Below are positions 7,671 through 16,733 of a stretch of 64,000 bases of DNA, piece by piece; position 1 is the first letter of the stretch, and each line of letters opens with the position of its first letter. The notes beneath the pieces were generated by a model, which worked only from the letters and a program-made list of their open reading frames with translations, was not told the origin of the DNA and did no database searches. The position numbers and the translations under genes were made by a program. Source of the stretch: V1-33 sp964523105. GTDB lineage: Bacteria > Verrucomicrobiota > Verrucomicrobiia > Verrucomicrobiales > V1-33. The DNA is taken from the NCBI GenBank assembly GCA_964523105.1, contig CAZFZN010000017.1, positions 1 to 64,000 of the forward strand, read 5' to 3'.

Positions 7671-9869
7671 TCAGTGCACGGCGGCGGCTTCGAGGGCGCG
7701 CGGGGTGACGACATCGAGACCGCAGGGTGTTAGGAGGAAGCGGATGAGGTCGTGTTCCCGGCGGCGCAGGTCGAAGAAGCGGACGGTGGCTGCGGGGGAT
7801 CCGGGGATGTTGACCAGGAAGGGGCCGCCGGTGCCGTCGCCGAGCAGAAAGCCGGAGAGCGGCGCCTGCTGGCCAGGAGCGCGGGCTCCGACATGGGCGA
7901 AGCGCGTATTCGTTTCCGTGCTGTGGCAGCCGTTGCAGGTGTGCAGTGCGAAGTCATGGCGCAGCATGTTATTGACGGAGGCGCCGGTGGTGGCCCATGC
8001 ACTGGAGCCGCTGGTGATGCTGATAGGCGGCATGACGGCGCGTCCGCCGAGGAAGGGTTCCATCTGAAAGCCGGGAATCCCCCACTCCAGGGGCACCGTG
8101 TGGTCGGGCGGCGCGGGCATGGTGTTCGTGATATAATGCTGCAGCAGGCGGGTGCCGTCGGAGTCCTCACGCGGCGTTTGTTTCACCGTGACCGGGCGCA
8201 GAAAGCCTTTGTCAGAGTCGTTGCAGAAGAGTTTGAACTCGCGCAGTTCCCACTGAGTCGGGGGAATGGCGGTGGGCGGCGTGAGCAGGTTCTCGTTGGT
8301 GCGGAGCTGGTTGAGGGCGCTGCCGTTGGGTTTGGCAGGCATGGCATTGGCCGTGGCAAAAACATCGGTGATGCGCTGGAGCGCGGCGTTATAGACGGGG
8401 CCCCACGGAATACACTGAAGGTTCGCCCATGCATGCGCGTAGGCTTTCAGGGCCGGACAGCCTTCGCGCGGGATGCAGTATTCGAAGACGACCAAGAACG
8501 GCTTTTCCGGCGCACCGTCGTTGCCTCCGCCCGCCAGTCCGCCGTCCTCTCCGGGATAACCGCCGCCTTGATCGATGTGATCGCCGGAGAACATGAACAC
8601 GAAGCGCCCTTCGCCGGTGAGGCAGCGCTGTTCGCAGCAATCCTCGCTGACGCCGCCGCCGTAGGTGACGTTGCCGCGCAGGTCGAGACGGTTCACAATG
8701 GCCAGCAGCCGGAATGGCGCCACGTCCATGCGCAGCGGCGATCCGGGACCGCCGCTCGCCGCTTCCCATGAGCGCAGAATGGTGGCGACCATCTTCGCCT
8801 TACGGTTAGGAACAGGATCGTTGTTGATGGACTGATCCGACTCCCAGGTGCGCAGCCAGCGGCGCGCGAAGTCGGAGGGATTGATGCCCGTCAGAGCCGG
8901 ATTCGCCAGGTCGGTCATCAGTTTTCCGAACGTCCATGCCCCCATCGGAGTGCCGGCTCCCGTGGCGGGATCGAAGGTGCGGGCCGGATCCTCCACGACC
9001 GAAAGGTCGGTGATGAGGAGTGTCTTCTGCCACGTGGGCAGGAGATTGCAGGGTGTGATCGGCGAGACCCCGGGCGGCGGGGGCGGCAGAATCACCGGCG
9101 TGGGAGTCGGTCCCGGTGCGGGCGGCGGAGGCAGCACGATGGGCAGCGGCAGCGGCACAGGCCGGCCGGCGAGGAATTCATCGAAACCGCCCACGACGTC
9201 CGCGGCGAGGACCGGCTCCGGTTTCAACTCGCGCCCGCTGAAATCCTGCAGGGCGGGCGCGTTTCGGAACGAGTCCATGATGCCGCGCGCGAGTTCCATC
9301 TCTTCGAGCCGCACCGGCAGCACGCCGTGGAACCGGCCGTCCCGGGCCGTGGCGTCTCCCTCCAGGCCGTCGTCGCGCAGCAGGACCATTTCATTGCCGA
9401 TGAAAAACGGCAGAATCACCGGCACCGTCTGGCCCGGGGCGAGCACAGCCTCGACGGTGACTTTCGTGCCGTCGAATCCCCGCGCCGTCACGCTGCTGAA
9501 ACGCGGCGGGTCCGGCGGCAGATCGGGGATCACCGGTCTGACAATTCCAGCATTGCCGTCGGGACGCCGCTGCCGGATGAAGCGCCGGGCGGCATCCAGC
9601 GGGATCGGCGCCTCGAGGCGCACGCCGGGCAGCGCTTCGTTCAACGCCACCCACGGCCCGGCGGGGGAAGGCGCGACCTCGACGACGCCGTTGCCGTCCA
9701 CGTCGATGATCATGGCGCCGTTTTCGATGCGCGTGTTGATAGGGTTCTCCGCCGCTCCGGCCGGGACGGGATCCTCCGCGAGGGCAGCGGAGACGATCGA
9801 GGCGAACAAAAGAATGCCGGCGGGCAGCGGGCCGCGCCGGCGGAGGGAGAAGTGCGAGGGCTGATTCAT
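7671..9869 (-). CDS. Large exported protein with a c-type heme-like CxxCH motif
   Basis: A 732-residue protein. The chosen ATG at 9869 is followed by a basic then hydrophobic segment ending in AALA, a good signal peptide; longer readings upstream have no such signal. A Pro-rich linker (PPPPAPGPTPTP-like) lies at about residues 225-260. C645-x-x-C648-H649 (HTCNGCHSTETNTRF) near the C-terminus is the only CxxCH and could bind heme c or be structural. No other family is recognised. It lies 155 bases downstream of the CHAT gene on the same strand, so co-transcription is possible but not shown. The C-terminal motif is reminiscent of cytochrome-linked secreted proteins in this phylum. Confidence 0.55.
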   Translation of the reverse strand: MNQPSHFSLRRRGPLPAGILLFASIVSAALAEDPVPAGAAENPINTRIENGAMIIDVDGNGVVEVAPSPAGPWVALNEALPGVRLEAPIPLDAARRFIRQRRPDGNAGIVRPVIPDLPPDPPRFSSVTARGFDGTKVTVEAVLAPGQTVPVILPFFIGNEMVLLRDDGLEGDATARDGRFHGVLPVRLEEMELARGIMDSFRNAPALQDFSGRELKPEPVLAADVVGGFDEFLAGRPVPLPLPIVLPPPPAPGPTPTPVILPPPPPGVSPITPCNLLPTWQKTLLITDLSVVEDPARTFDPATGAGTPMGAWTFGKLMTDLANPALTGINPSDFARRWLRTWESDQSINNDPVPNRKAKMVATILRSWEAASGGPGSPLRMDVAPFRLLAIVNRLDLRGNVTYGGGVSEDCCEQRCLTGEGRFVFMFSGDHIDQGGGYPGEDGGLAGGGNDGAPEKPFLVVFEYCIPREGCPALKAYAHAWANLQCIPWGPVYNAALQRITDVFATANAMPAKPNGSALNQLRTNENLLTPPTAIPPTQWELREFKLFCNDSDKGFLRPVTVKQTPREDSDGTRLLQHYITNTMPAPPDHTVPLEWGIPGFQMEPFLGGRAVMPPISITSGSSAWATTGASVNNMLRHDFALHTCNGCHSTETNTRFAHVGARAPGQQAPLSGFLLGDGTGGPFLVNIPGSPAATVRFFDLRRREHDLIRFLLTPCGLDVVTPRALEAAAVH

Positions 9870-10023
9870 GGCAGTAGGGGGTGAGTGAGGTTCGATGGCG
9901 ACAAGCTGCACCGGCCGGATGGCGTCCCGGAAAGCACAGGCTCGCAGCGGGAATCGCAGGCCCGGCCGCAGATTGGCAATTTTCGTGCGTTTTTTTGTCA
10001 GCGCGCCTTCCACGCCGCGCACA

Positions 10024-12645
10024 TTATCGCCGCCAGCCGGCGCTTTCCGCGATCCATGCGCCCGCCAGCGCGGCGCGCATGCCGGGCGTCAGCTTTTGCG
10101 CGGCGGGCGACCGCATCCACCGGCGCTGCGCGCGCCACACGGCGGCGGCGGGCGGCGTGCCGGCGGCCAGTTCCCCGTATATCTCCCTGACAAGTTCCGG
10201 CGCGGCGGCGTCATTCAAATCCCACAGCGTGGACGCGACCGTTCCGGCCCCCGCGATGAGAAAGGCGTGACGCAGTCCGGTGAGCTGGCCGCCGGACTGC
10301 CAGTGACCGAGTCCCGTCTGGCAGCCTGACAGAAACACGGCCTCCACGCCGTCCATCGGCAACACCGCGGCATCGGTGGAAAACAGCAGTCCATCCCGGG
10401 AGCGGGGGCGCGGCTTTCCGGCGGCGAGATCGCGAAGACCGGCGGCGCAGTCGTTCATGACGAGGCCGGCACGCAACAAAGCGCCTCCGTGGCTGCTGTT
10501 TTCCTCACAAACAAAACCGTGGCCTGCGAAATGAATGATTCCTCTGCCGGTAATGCCGGAGGAAGCCCCCCGTCCCGGAATCGGAACGAAGGCTGTTTCG
10601 TTCGCGGGCGGAGTCTCCACCTGAATCGAGTTCCCCGCAGCGGCGCGAATGGCCGCGGCTTCCGCTGCGACGCCGGGGAGCGCGCGCATTACTTGCAAAC
10701 TTTCCAGCAGCGACGGGGAAATCAGGTCCGGCAGCGGCGCGGTGAATTTTGGCAGGTCCGCGGCAGGCAGATCGCCGGCGGCCAGCACAGTCCAGCGCGG
10801 ACCCGGTTTCAGAGGATTGATCGGGCGCGGAAAGACTACCATTTCCAATACGGGAAACTCTTCGCACAGCGGGGTTCCGGCTGAATTCGTCAGGACAGCC
10901 CAGGGCACGAAGTGGAGCAGCGCATCCGGGCGCAGCAGGATGCGGGGTGCCGGTTCCGTGGCGAGGCCCAGCGGTTCCCAAAGCATTTCGCGCAGACTCG
11001 CGAGTTGCCAGGCGATGCTGGTTCTGGCGGCGGACTCGGCACCGGCCGCCACCGCATCGCGGGCGGCAGCGACGAGCCGGCGGATACGGATTTCAATGGG
11101 CGCGGCGGCCCCCAGGTCCACCCAGCGGGTCAACTTCCCTGCAGTGACAATCAGCGCCCCGTAGCGCCCGTCAGAGTCCCACACGCCGCCGCCTTGATAG
11201 GGACGAAAGCGCACGAAATTGACGAACGCCGCATCCGGGGGCAAGACTTTCCGCAGCGCAGCGACATCCGGTTTGCCGCTCCGGACCGGCCCGGGATTGC
11301 GGGCGGGATCGCGTCGCCATGCTTGAACGATTTCCGGACCGGTCCGGGATTCCCATCGACGGCGGGTGAGCAGGATCTCCAGAATGGCGTCCTGACTTTT
11401 TAGGACGGCGGTGGCGAGCGTATCGGGGTCATCCGCGGCCAGTGACGCCAGCGGCGAGACGGGATCGATGGTGGCGTGAAAATCCAGCAGGCGCGATTCG
11501 TCAGGCCATGAGACAGCCTGCGCCATCCATTGGAGCGCCAGTCGCGAAGCCGCGGCGGCTTTGTTCCTTGCCGCCGGTCTGTCGCCGTTGTCGGCGGCGA
11601 TGGTGGCCGCCGTCAAAGTGATCTGAATTCGCAACGGGTGAACTTCGGGAAGAAGCTTTGCCGCGAGCGCCTCAGCTTTTGTCAGGGCGGAGGACGGGGA
11701 GGTGTCGCCCCCGCGCTGGCGTGCCGCGGCAAGATTCAGCCAGAGTGTGATCGCCTGCGGCGATGCGGCGAAGTCTGTTGCCTCCGGCGTTTCCAGAAGT
11801 TTGGCGAGACGATCCGCAGCCCTGGCGCTTTCTTCGCCGGCCAGCCACAGCGTGGCGAGATTGTTCCATGCAGCGGCTCTCTCGTCAGGAGAGCCACCGT
11901 GCGCGTCGAACCACGCCGCCGCGGATTCCAGCAACGGAGCCGCTTCGTTGGGACGGCCGGCACGCAGCAGCGACTGGCCGATCTGTCCGTCGAGCGCCGC
12001 CAGCACCGCCGGAGCATCCGGCCCGAGTGCAGCGGCGGCTCCACGCGCTGCGCGAAAATGGCTGACGGCCGAATCCCAGGCACCGGTCGAATGGGCGTGC
12101 AGGCCCAGACCGCGCTCCGCGAAACACTTCACTGCCGCGTCACCGCCGGCATCCAGCAGCGCGCGCTCCCACGTTTGCCGCGCTTCCTCCGTGCGCCCCC
12201 GGCGGAGCATGACCTCCGCCAGCGCGCAGCGGGAATGTGCGGCCAGTTCCGCGGAGCGTGCACTGATGGCTTCGGTGAGCCACTGCTCCGCGGCGGCGAA
12301 GTCTCCCGCCGCCAGTGCGGCGCGACCCGCTTCGTCAGCGCACGCCGACTTCTCCTCCGAAGACGCATGGGCGGCATAATAGCCGGACGCCGCCGCCTCC
12401 AGCAGGCGTTGCGCTTCAGCGTGATCGCCGAGCCGGTCCCGGATGCTCCCGAGCACGTGCCTGACGCGCGCGGTCTCCAGCTTTTTGTCAGGCTCACGCT
12501 CCAGTTCCGCGAGCAGCGCCTCCGCGAGCGGGCGCGCGGCGGCGTAATCGCCGGCACTCATCGCCGCATCGATGCGCTCCGGCAGCGGCGGCTCCGCGGC
12601 GTGCGCCGAAAGGGTCAGCAACAGCATCCAGCCCGCAGCCCTCAT
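10024..12645 (-). CDS. Exported TPR-CHAT (caspase-like) protein
   Basis: An 873-residue protein starting with a probable signal peptide (MRAAGWMLLLTLSAHA). Residues ~20-430 are Ala/Leu-rich helical repeats of TPR type. The C-terminal ~320 residues form a CHAT domain, with the presumed catalytic His709 in IIHFAGHGF and Cys775 in LSGCQTGLG, both intact. CHAT proteins are caspase-relative proteases; well-studied ones (separases, TPR-CHAT partner of gRAMP/Craspase) act in the cytoplasm, so an export signal is notable. Its ATG overlaps the subtilisin stop by 4 bases (ATGA), so it is translationally coupled to the upstream protease and the TpsB gene. It could process the secreted partner or sense outer-membrane events; both ideas are inference. 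Confidence 0.8.
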   Translation of the reverse strand: MRAAGWMLLLTLSAHAAEPPLPERIDAAMSAGDYAAARPLAEALLAELEREPDKKLETARVRHVLGSIRDRLGDHAEAQRLLEAAASGYYAAHASSEEKSACADEAGRAALAAGDFAAAEQWLTEAISARSAELAAHSRCALAEVMLRRGRTEEARQTWERALLDAGGDAAVKCFAERGLGLHAHSTGAWDSAVSHFRAARGAAAALGPDAPAVLAALDGQIGQSLLRAGRPNEAAPLLESAAAWFDAHGGSPDERAAAWNNLATLWLAGEESARAADRLAKLLETPEATDFAASPQAITLWLNLAAARQRGGDTSPSSALTKAEALAAKLLPEVHPLRIQITLTAATIAADNGDRPAARNKAAAASRLALQWMAQAVSWPDESRLLDFHATIDPVSPLASLAADDPDTLATAVLKSQDAILEILLTRRRWESRTGPEIVQAWRRDPARNPGPVRSGKPDVAALRKVLPPDAAFVNFVRFRPYQGGGVWDSDGRYGALIVTAGKLTRWVDLGAAAPIEIRIRRLVAAARDAVAAGAESAARTSIAWQLASLREMLWEPLGLATEPAPRILLRPDALLHFVPWAVLTNSAGTPLCEEFPVLEMVVFPRPINPLKPGPRWTVLAAGDLPAADLPKFTAPLPDLISPSLLESLQVMRALPGVAAEAAAIRAAAGNSIQVETPPANETAFVPIPGRGASSGITGRGIIHFAGHGFVCEENSSHGGALLRAGLVMNDCAAGLRDLAAGKPRPRSRDGLLFSTDAAVLPMDGVEAVFLSGCQTGLGHWQSGGQLTGLRHAFLIAGAGTVASTLWDLNDAAAPELVREIYGELAAGTPPAAAVWRAQRRWMRSPAAQKLTPGMRAALAGAWIAESAGWRR

Positions 12646-14459
12646 GGCGAGTAAGTGAATTTCACGCGCAGCAGCCGGCGCGGAGCGTCCGGCAGCACGG
12701 CCACGGCTTCCGCCATGGAGCCGTCCCCTTTGATGTCAGGCGGCGACAGCCGGAGCAGCGGACTGCATGCCGCCTCGTTCCATGTCGTCAGGTTTGTGGA
12801 TTCCTCCAGCATCCACGAGACTTTCGCAGAGGGAGGAAGGTGACAGGCCCACGGCATCCGCACCGTGGCCTGCGCGCCGCCGGAGACGAACTGCACTTTG
12901 ATTTCAGGCTCCATGCCGCTCTCGGCAAAACGCGGATCCCCGCCGGCGAAATATTCCACAAAACCCGGCATTCCGTCCGCATCCGGATCCCCGGCGGGAT
13001 CGCGCTGCTCCGGCGTGGAGGTGGCGGTGGGATAGAAGGCCTCGATCCACTCCTCCCATGTCAGGCCCGCGCGGGGCAGGGTTGGCGTTTCGACTTTCAT
13101 CCAGCCGCCGGGCTGCGGAGTCATGGAATTGTTGAACCACTGGCGGGCCTGCGCCGGAGTGGACCACGGACGCATCCACGCCTCCCACGTCAGCATGGCG
13201 GCCGCCAGCGCCGTCGCGTAGCTGGTGCCGCTGCCCGTGGTGTAAGGCGGGCCGGCGGCCGCCGCGCAGGGGACGTTCGCCGCGGGCGCGAAGCCGTCCA
13301 CGGCGGCGGCGGGCGGAACATTCAGATTTGTCAGGGGCCACAGCTGCGGGACCCCGCCCACCACATCGCAGCCGCCGGTGACGGTGAATTCCTGCGCCGC
13401 GCGAAACAGCACCGCCCCGGGCGGAAGGGCGCCGGTCCAGAATCTGACCGTCTGCGGCGGCGACCCCGGCAGCAGGTATCCCCAGGCGGCCCCCGCGGGC
13501 GAAACGAGCGCGGCATTCACCCCTTCGTTGCCCGCGGCGAGCGCGACATGCATTCCCGCCTGCCACGCCTTCTCGACGGCGTTGTCCAGCGCGGCAAAGC
13601 GCCCGTCGATCAGCTTTGTGGCGTGGGCAAACACCAGCACTCCGGCGCGGTTTTTCAGATATGGCAGCGCGCGGCGCGCCTTGTGATCCGTCACCGCGCG
13701 CAGCACTCCGTTGATGGCCTGACTGATCCATGCGACCGGTCCGTTGCCCGGCGGCGGCGTGTCGAATATGGCGATGCTCTTCACCACGGCGCGGGCGCCG
13801 AGCGCCTCCAGCAGCCCGGTCTGGCTGCCGCCGATGCAACCGGCGATGCGCGTGCCGTGATCGTGATTGTCAGGGTACTCCGGCAGCGTCTGGCCGGTGG
13901 GCAGGTGCTTTGCATAGCTGAATCCGGGCGCAAACGTGACGGCGGAAAGCGCTCCCGCTGGCCAGGTAAACTCCTGGTGCGTGGCCGTAATGCCGGTATC
14001 GACCACATAGACCACAGGCGGCGTGTCGTTGCAGCAGTCGCCTGCTTCGGGCTGCTGGAACTGATTCTTCACCCAGCCCTGACCCAGCGGACCGCCGGCG
14101 GGCTGGAGTCTCACATCTCTCACCGCCTGGACCTGAGGATCATTGTCGATGATGGCCACCGGCTGGGCGAATTCGCCGACCACGGCGACGAAGCCCAGTT
14201 CCGGATAGAAAATCCGATCGCCTTCCACGCCGCCATTGGCCGCCACCTTGTCGCGCAGCAGGGGCTCCTGCACCGGATCCGGATTTCGCAGGATGAAAAT
14301 ATAACGCGACGCGGCCACATCCTGCGCCGCGGCGCGGGGCAGGCAGAGCACGAACAGAACCCATCGGAGCAACGCGGCGAGCGCAGTCCTTTCGCAGGGG
14401 ACAGAAGTCCTCAGTGCCCTCAGCTTCACTGCGATTGGGAATGGCATGGCTGCTTTCAT
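12642..14459 (-). CDS. Subtilisin-like serine peptidase (S8), exported
   Basis: A 605-residue protein with an N-terminal hydrophobic signal (ALLRWVLFVLCLPRAAAQ). The S8 catalytic triad is complete: Asp154 in YVVDTGIT, His201 in DHGTRIAG, and Ser413 in GTSYATALAAAML. The ~60 residues before the Asp resemble an inhibitor-like propeptide. About 150 residues follow the catalytic domain, with DPDADGMPGF, a calcium-binding thrombospondin-3-like piece common in secreted proteins of this group. It sits between tpsB (12 bases upstream) and the CHAT gene (4-base overlap). This suggests that it matures or releases the two-partner exoprotein, as SphB1 does for Bordetella FhaB. That role is inference. Confidence 0.85.
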   Translation of the reverse strand: MKAAMPFPIAVKLRALRTSVPCERTALAALLRWVLFVLCLPRAAAQDVAASRYIFILRNPDPVQEPLLRDKVAANGGVEGDRIFYPELGFVAVVGEFAQPVAIIDNDPQVQAVRDVRLQPAGGPLGQGWVKNQFQQPEAGDCCNDTPPVVYVVDTGITATHQEFTWPAGALSAVTFAPGFSYAKHLPTGQTLPEYPDNHDHGTRIAGCIGGSQTGLLEALGARAVVKSIAIFDTPPPGNGPVAWISQAINGVLRAVTDHKARRALPYLKNRAGVLVFAHATKLIDGRFAALDNAVEKAWQAGMHVALAAGNEGVNAALVSPAGAAWGYLLPGSPPQTVRFWTGALPPGAVLFRAAQEFTVTGGCDVVGGVPQLWPLTNLNVPPAAAVDGFAPAANVPCAAAAGPPYTTGSGTSYATALAAAMLTWEAWMRPWSTPAQARQWFNNSMTPQPGGWMKVETPTLPRAGLTWEEWIEAFYPTATSTPEQRDPAGDPDADGMPGFVEYFAGGDPRFAESGMEPEIKVQFVSGGAQATVRMPWACHLPPSAKVSWMLEESTNLTTWNEAACSPLLRLSPPDIKGDGSMAEAVAVLPDAPRRLLRVKFTYSP

Positions 14460-14471
14460 ATCCGGCGGCGG

Positions 14472-16007
14472 TTAAAATTCCATGCGGAGCGAGACGTGCA
14501 GCCGGCTGCCGGGTTCAGTGAGGCGCCATCCGTAATCCACAGCCATGCCGAAGGACTCGCGCCAGAGCACCCGCAGCCCCGCGCCGGCGGAGGCGAGCGA
14601 GTCGTCATCGCGCTCCACGGCATCGCGGACAACCGCCGCATCGAGAAACGCGACCGCCCGCGCGCGCACGTCCGGCAGTGCCGGCGGCAGCGGCAGCAGA
14701 GGTGTCAGGAATTCCAGGCTGCCCTGCACGCCGCTGTCGCCGAGAAACGAAGCGGTGGCGAATCCGCGCACGCCGGTGGCGCCCGCGGGCGAAAACTCCT
14801 GAATCGGAATAACCGGCTCACTGCTCCACTGCGCGGACGCCCGCGCCGCCGCGGTCCAGCCGGACGGCAAGTCCCGCTCCGTCCATGCCGCGGCGCGCGC
14901 GAGGGTATAGTCGGCGCTCGCGCCATGACGCTGGGCTTCATGGTCCACGTCATCCGCGGCACTGGTGATACCGCCCGGGCTCCACGCGATTTCCGCGTTC
15001 AAGCCGGTGCGCACGCCGGGGCCGCGGCGCTCCGCGTTCACGCCCGCGGCGAGGTGCAGGGCATCCGCGCGACCCGACGTGCCGGTGCCTGCGGTTGCCA
15101 CATTGCTGTTCACCCGGAAAAAATCCGCGCCGGCCATTAGGTCGGCAGTCCATCCGCGGCGCGCGCGAAGCGGCTGCACCATGCGCAGCGACACATTCCA
15201 TGCCTCAAGGTCCGAGACGGAATCGAACCCCGGCAGCAGCGCCGTGGTGGAAGCCGCCTGCGTCCAGTAGCCGCTCACGCGAACTTCCTGACGGGAGGGC
15301 AGAAACAGCCGGAGCATGCCGCGCGCGCCGAAATACTCGTCGGAATCCTCACCGGAGGTGACTTCGGCGTTCCACCACGAAGGAATGCCGAACGCATCCG
15401 CCCCTTCGATGCCCGCGAAGAACCGGGCGCGCGCCAGCGGCGGCGCTCCGTCGTCGCGATACCCCGCCGCGAACTGCACCGGCGGCGCGTCCTGCAGCGT
15501 CAGCAAGGCATCCGCCGTCGCCGTCTCCGCTCCCGGCGCAAAGCTGACTGTGCCCGCGCGGAGCGGATTGCGGTGCAGCCACGCGAGGCTCGCGGCGATG
15601 GAATCCGCCGTCAGCGGCGTGCCGCGCAGCCGGCTCCAGTCGGAGAACGCGGCGCGCCGCATCCGTTCGGGACCGCCGGCGACGGAGATTTCGCCGTAAC
15701 GCCCCTCCGTCACGGCCACACGCAGGATGCCGGGCGCGAGTCGTTCCACTGACACATCCGTCACCGGCCAGCCCGCCGCCTGATAGTGCGCCAGCACGGC
15801 ATCTGCGATGGCCTCCTGGGTGACGGTCTTGTCAGGCTGACCGTGGAAACTGCGCAGCGAAGAATCGAGCGCACCCGCATCCTGCAACAGGAGCGGCTGC
15901 GACGGGCCGACGGCATTCATGACTTCGATCTGCGCGACCGGAGCCGCACGGCACAGGCAGGCCGCGGTCAGCAGCACCCACGAGGCCATGCGGCGCGGAG
16001 ATTTCAT
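14472..16007 (-). CDS. TpsB-type outer-membrane transporter (ShlB/FhaC/HecB family)
   Basis: A 511-residue protein with a signal peptide (residues ~1-22). A POTRA region follows (RLAPGILRVAVTEGRYGEIS, typical of TpsB). The rest is a beta-barrel with alternating hydrophobic strands and an aromatic last strand ending in RMEF. The VRGF motif at residues 413-416 is the conserved L6 loop signature of Omp85/TpsB pores, and its Arg is present. It would sit in the outer membrane and export a TPS-domain protein. The divergent gene at 17850 encodes such a partner. It is 12 bases from the downstream subtilisin and 12 bases from the upstream membrane protein, so it is part of one operon. Confidence 0.85.
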   Translation of the reverse strand: MKSPRRMASWVLLTAACLCRAAPVAQIEVMNAVGPSQPLLLQDAGALDSSLRSFHGQPDKTVTQEAIADAVLAHYQAAGWPVTDVSVERLAPGILRVAVTEGRYGEISVAGGPERMRRAAFSDWSRLRGTPLTADSIAASLAWLHRNPLRAGTVSFAPGAETATADALLTLQDAPPVQFAAGYRDDGAPPLARARFFAGIEGADAFGIPSWWNAEVTSGEDSDEYFGARGMLRLFLPSRQEVRVSGYWTQAASTTALLPGFDSVSDLEAWNVSLRMVQPLRARRGWTADLMAGADFFRVNSNVATAGTGTSGRADALHLAAGVNAERRGPGVRTGLNAEIAWSPGGITSAADDVDHEAQRHGASADYTLARAAAWTERDLPSGWTAAARASAQWSSEPVIPIQEFSPAGATGVRGFATASFLGDSGVQGSLEFLTPLLPLPPALPDVRARAVAFLDAAVVRDAVERDDDSLASAGAGLRVLWRESFGMAVDYGWRLTEPGSRLHVSLRMEF

Positions 16008-16019
16008 AGCAAAATTAAA

Positions 16020-16682
16020 TCAGCGCGGCGCCGGCTCGTCCAGGGATTCGATCGCCATGATGACCGCGGCCGGGCCCGCGAACGGATCACCTGCGATGCG
16101 TTCCTCCGCCGCGCCGCCGCGCCGGACGGTTCGCGCCGCGGCATCGATCACGATGGCGTCGTCACCGGCATCCGCGGGCAGTTCGTCCACACGCTCAATG
16201 CTCCGCGCGGGAAACGCGCGCGTCAGTTCGGCCAGCAGCGCTGCCGACGGTTCCGCCGGGGCCACGAGGATGAGACGCGCCGCCGCGCCGGCCACTGCTC
16301 CGGAAGCGCCGCCGCGCGTCACGACTTTCCCGGCGCCGGAGGGATCGGCGGGATCCGGTTCCGTCTGCATCAGCAGCACCATGACCGCGGCTGCGGCGGC
16401 CAGCCCGCCGGCCCACGCGATTCGCGGCCTCGCGAAAAAGCCCGCGAGACGGCGCAGGCGGCTTTCCCTGATTCCGCCGGAGGCCGAATCAGGCAGCGCC
16501 TCGCCGTAGGTCTCCTGCCACTGGTCGCGCAATGCTTCCGGCAGCGGAGGCATCTCCTCGTCTCCGGCCGGCGTCTCCTCCGCCTCCGCCAGCACGCGCA
16601 GCGCATGCAGTGCATCGGAGCGCGCGCGGCCAGTCAGGCTGGCGGCGGCGGTTTCGGAAGGGACTGGATCACTGGCTTTCAT
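16020..16682 (-). CDS. Single-pass membrane protein, possible anti-sigma/regulatory partner
   Basis: A 220-residue protein. An acidic Ala-rich N-terminal cytoplasmic part is followed by a membrane segment (AWAGGLAAAAAVMVLLM) at about residues 95-115 and an Ala-rich periplasmic part. No zinc-binding HxxxCxxC motif is present, so it is not a classical zinc anti-sigma. Position, size and topology directly after a sigma-like gene (51 bases) suggest an anti-sigma factor or regulator of the TPS operon. The start at 16682 was chosen because the in-frame upstream residues extend into the spacer after the sigma gene. Function is otherwise unknown. Confidence 0.5.
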   Translation of the reverse strand: MKASDPVPSETAAASLTGRARSDALHALRVLAEAEETPAGDEEMPPLPEALRDQWQETYGEALPDSASGGIRESRLRRLAGFFARPRIAWAGGLAAAAAVMVLLMQTEPDPADPSGAGKVVTRGGASGAVAGAAARLILVAPAEPSAALLAELTRAFPARSIERVDELPADAGDDAIVIDAAARTVRRGGAAEERIAGDPFAGPAAVIMAIESLDEPAPR

Positions 16683-16733
16683 GGGAGCGCTGCTGAAGGT
16701 ATCGCGGTGCGCGCGGAACATTGGCAAGAATTT

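Noticed and set aside
12840..15140. A 766-codon open frame on the plus strand, antisense to the subtilisin and TpsB genes
   Set aside because: It is a GC-rich shadow: the amino-acid content is Arg/Gly/Ala-rich without any motif, while the minus strand shows full catalytic and transporter motifs.
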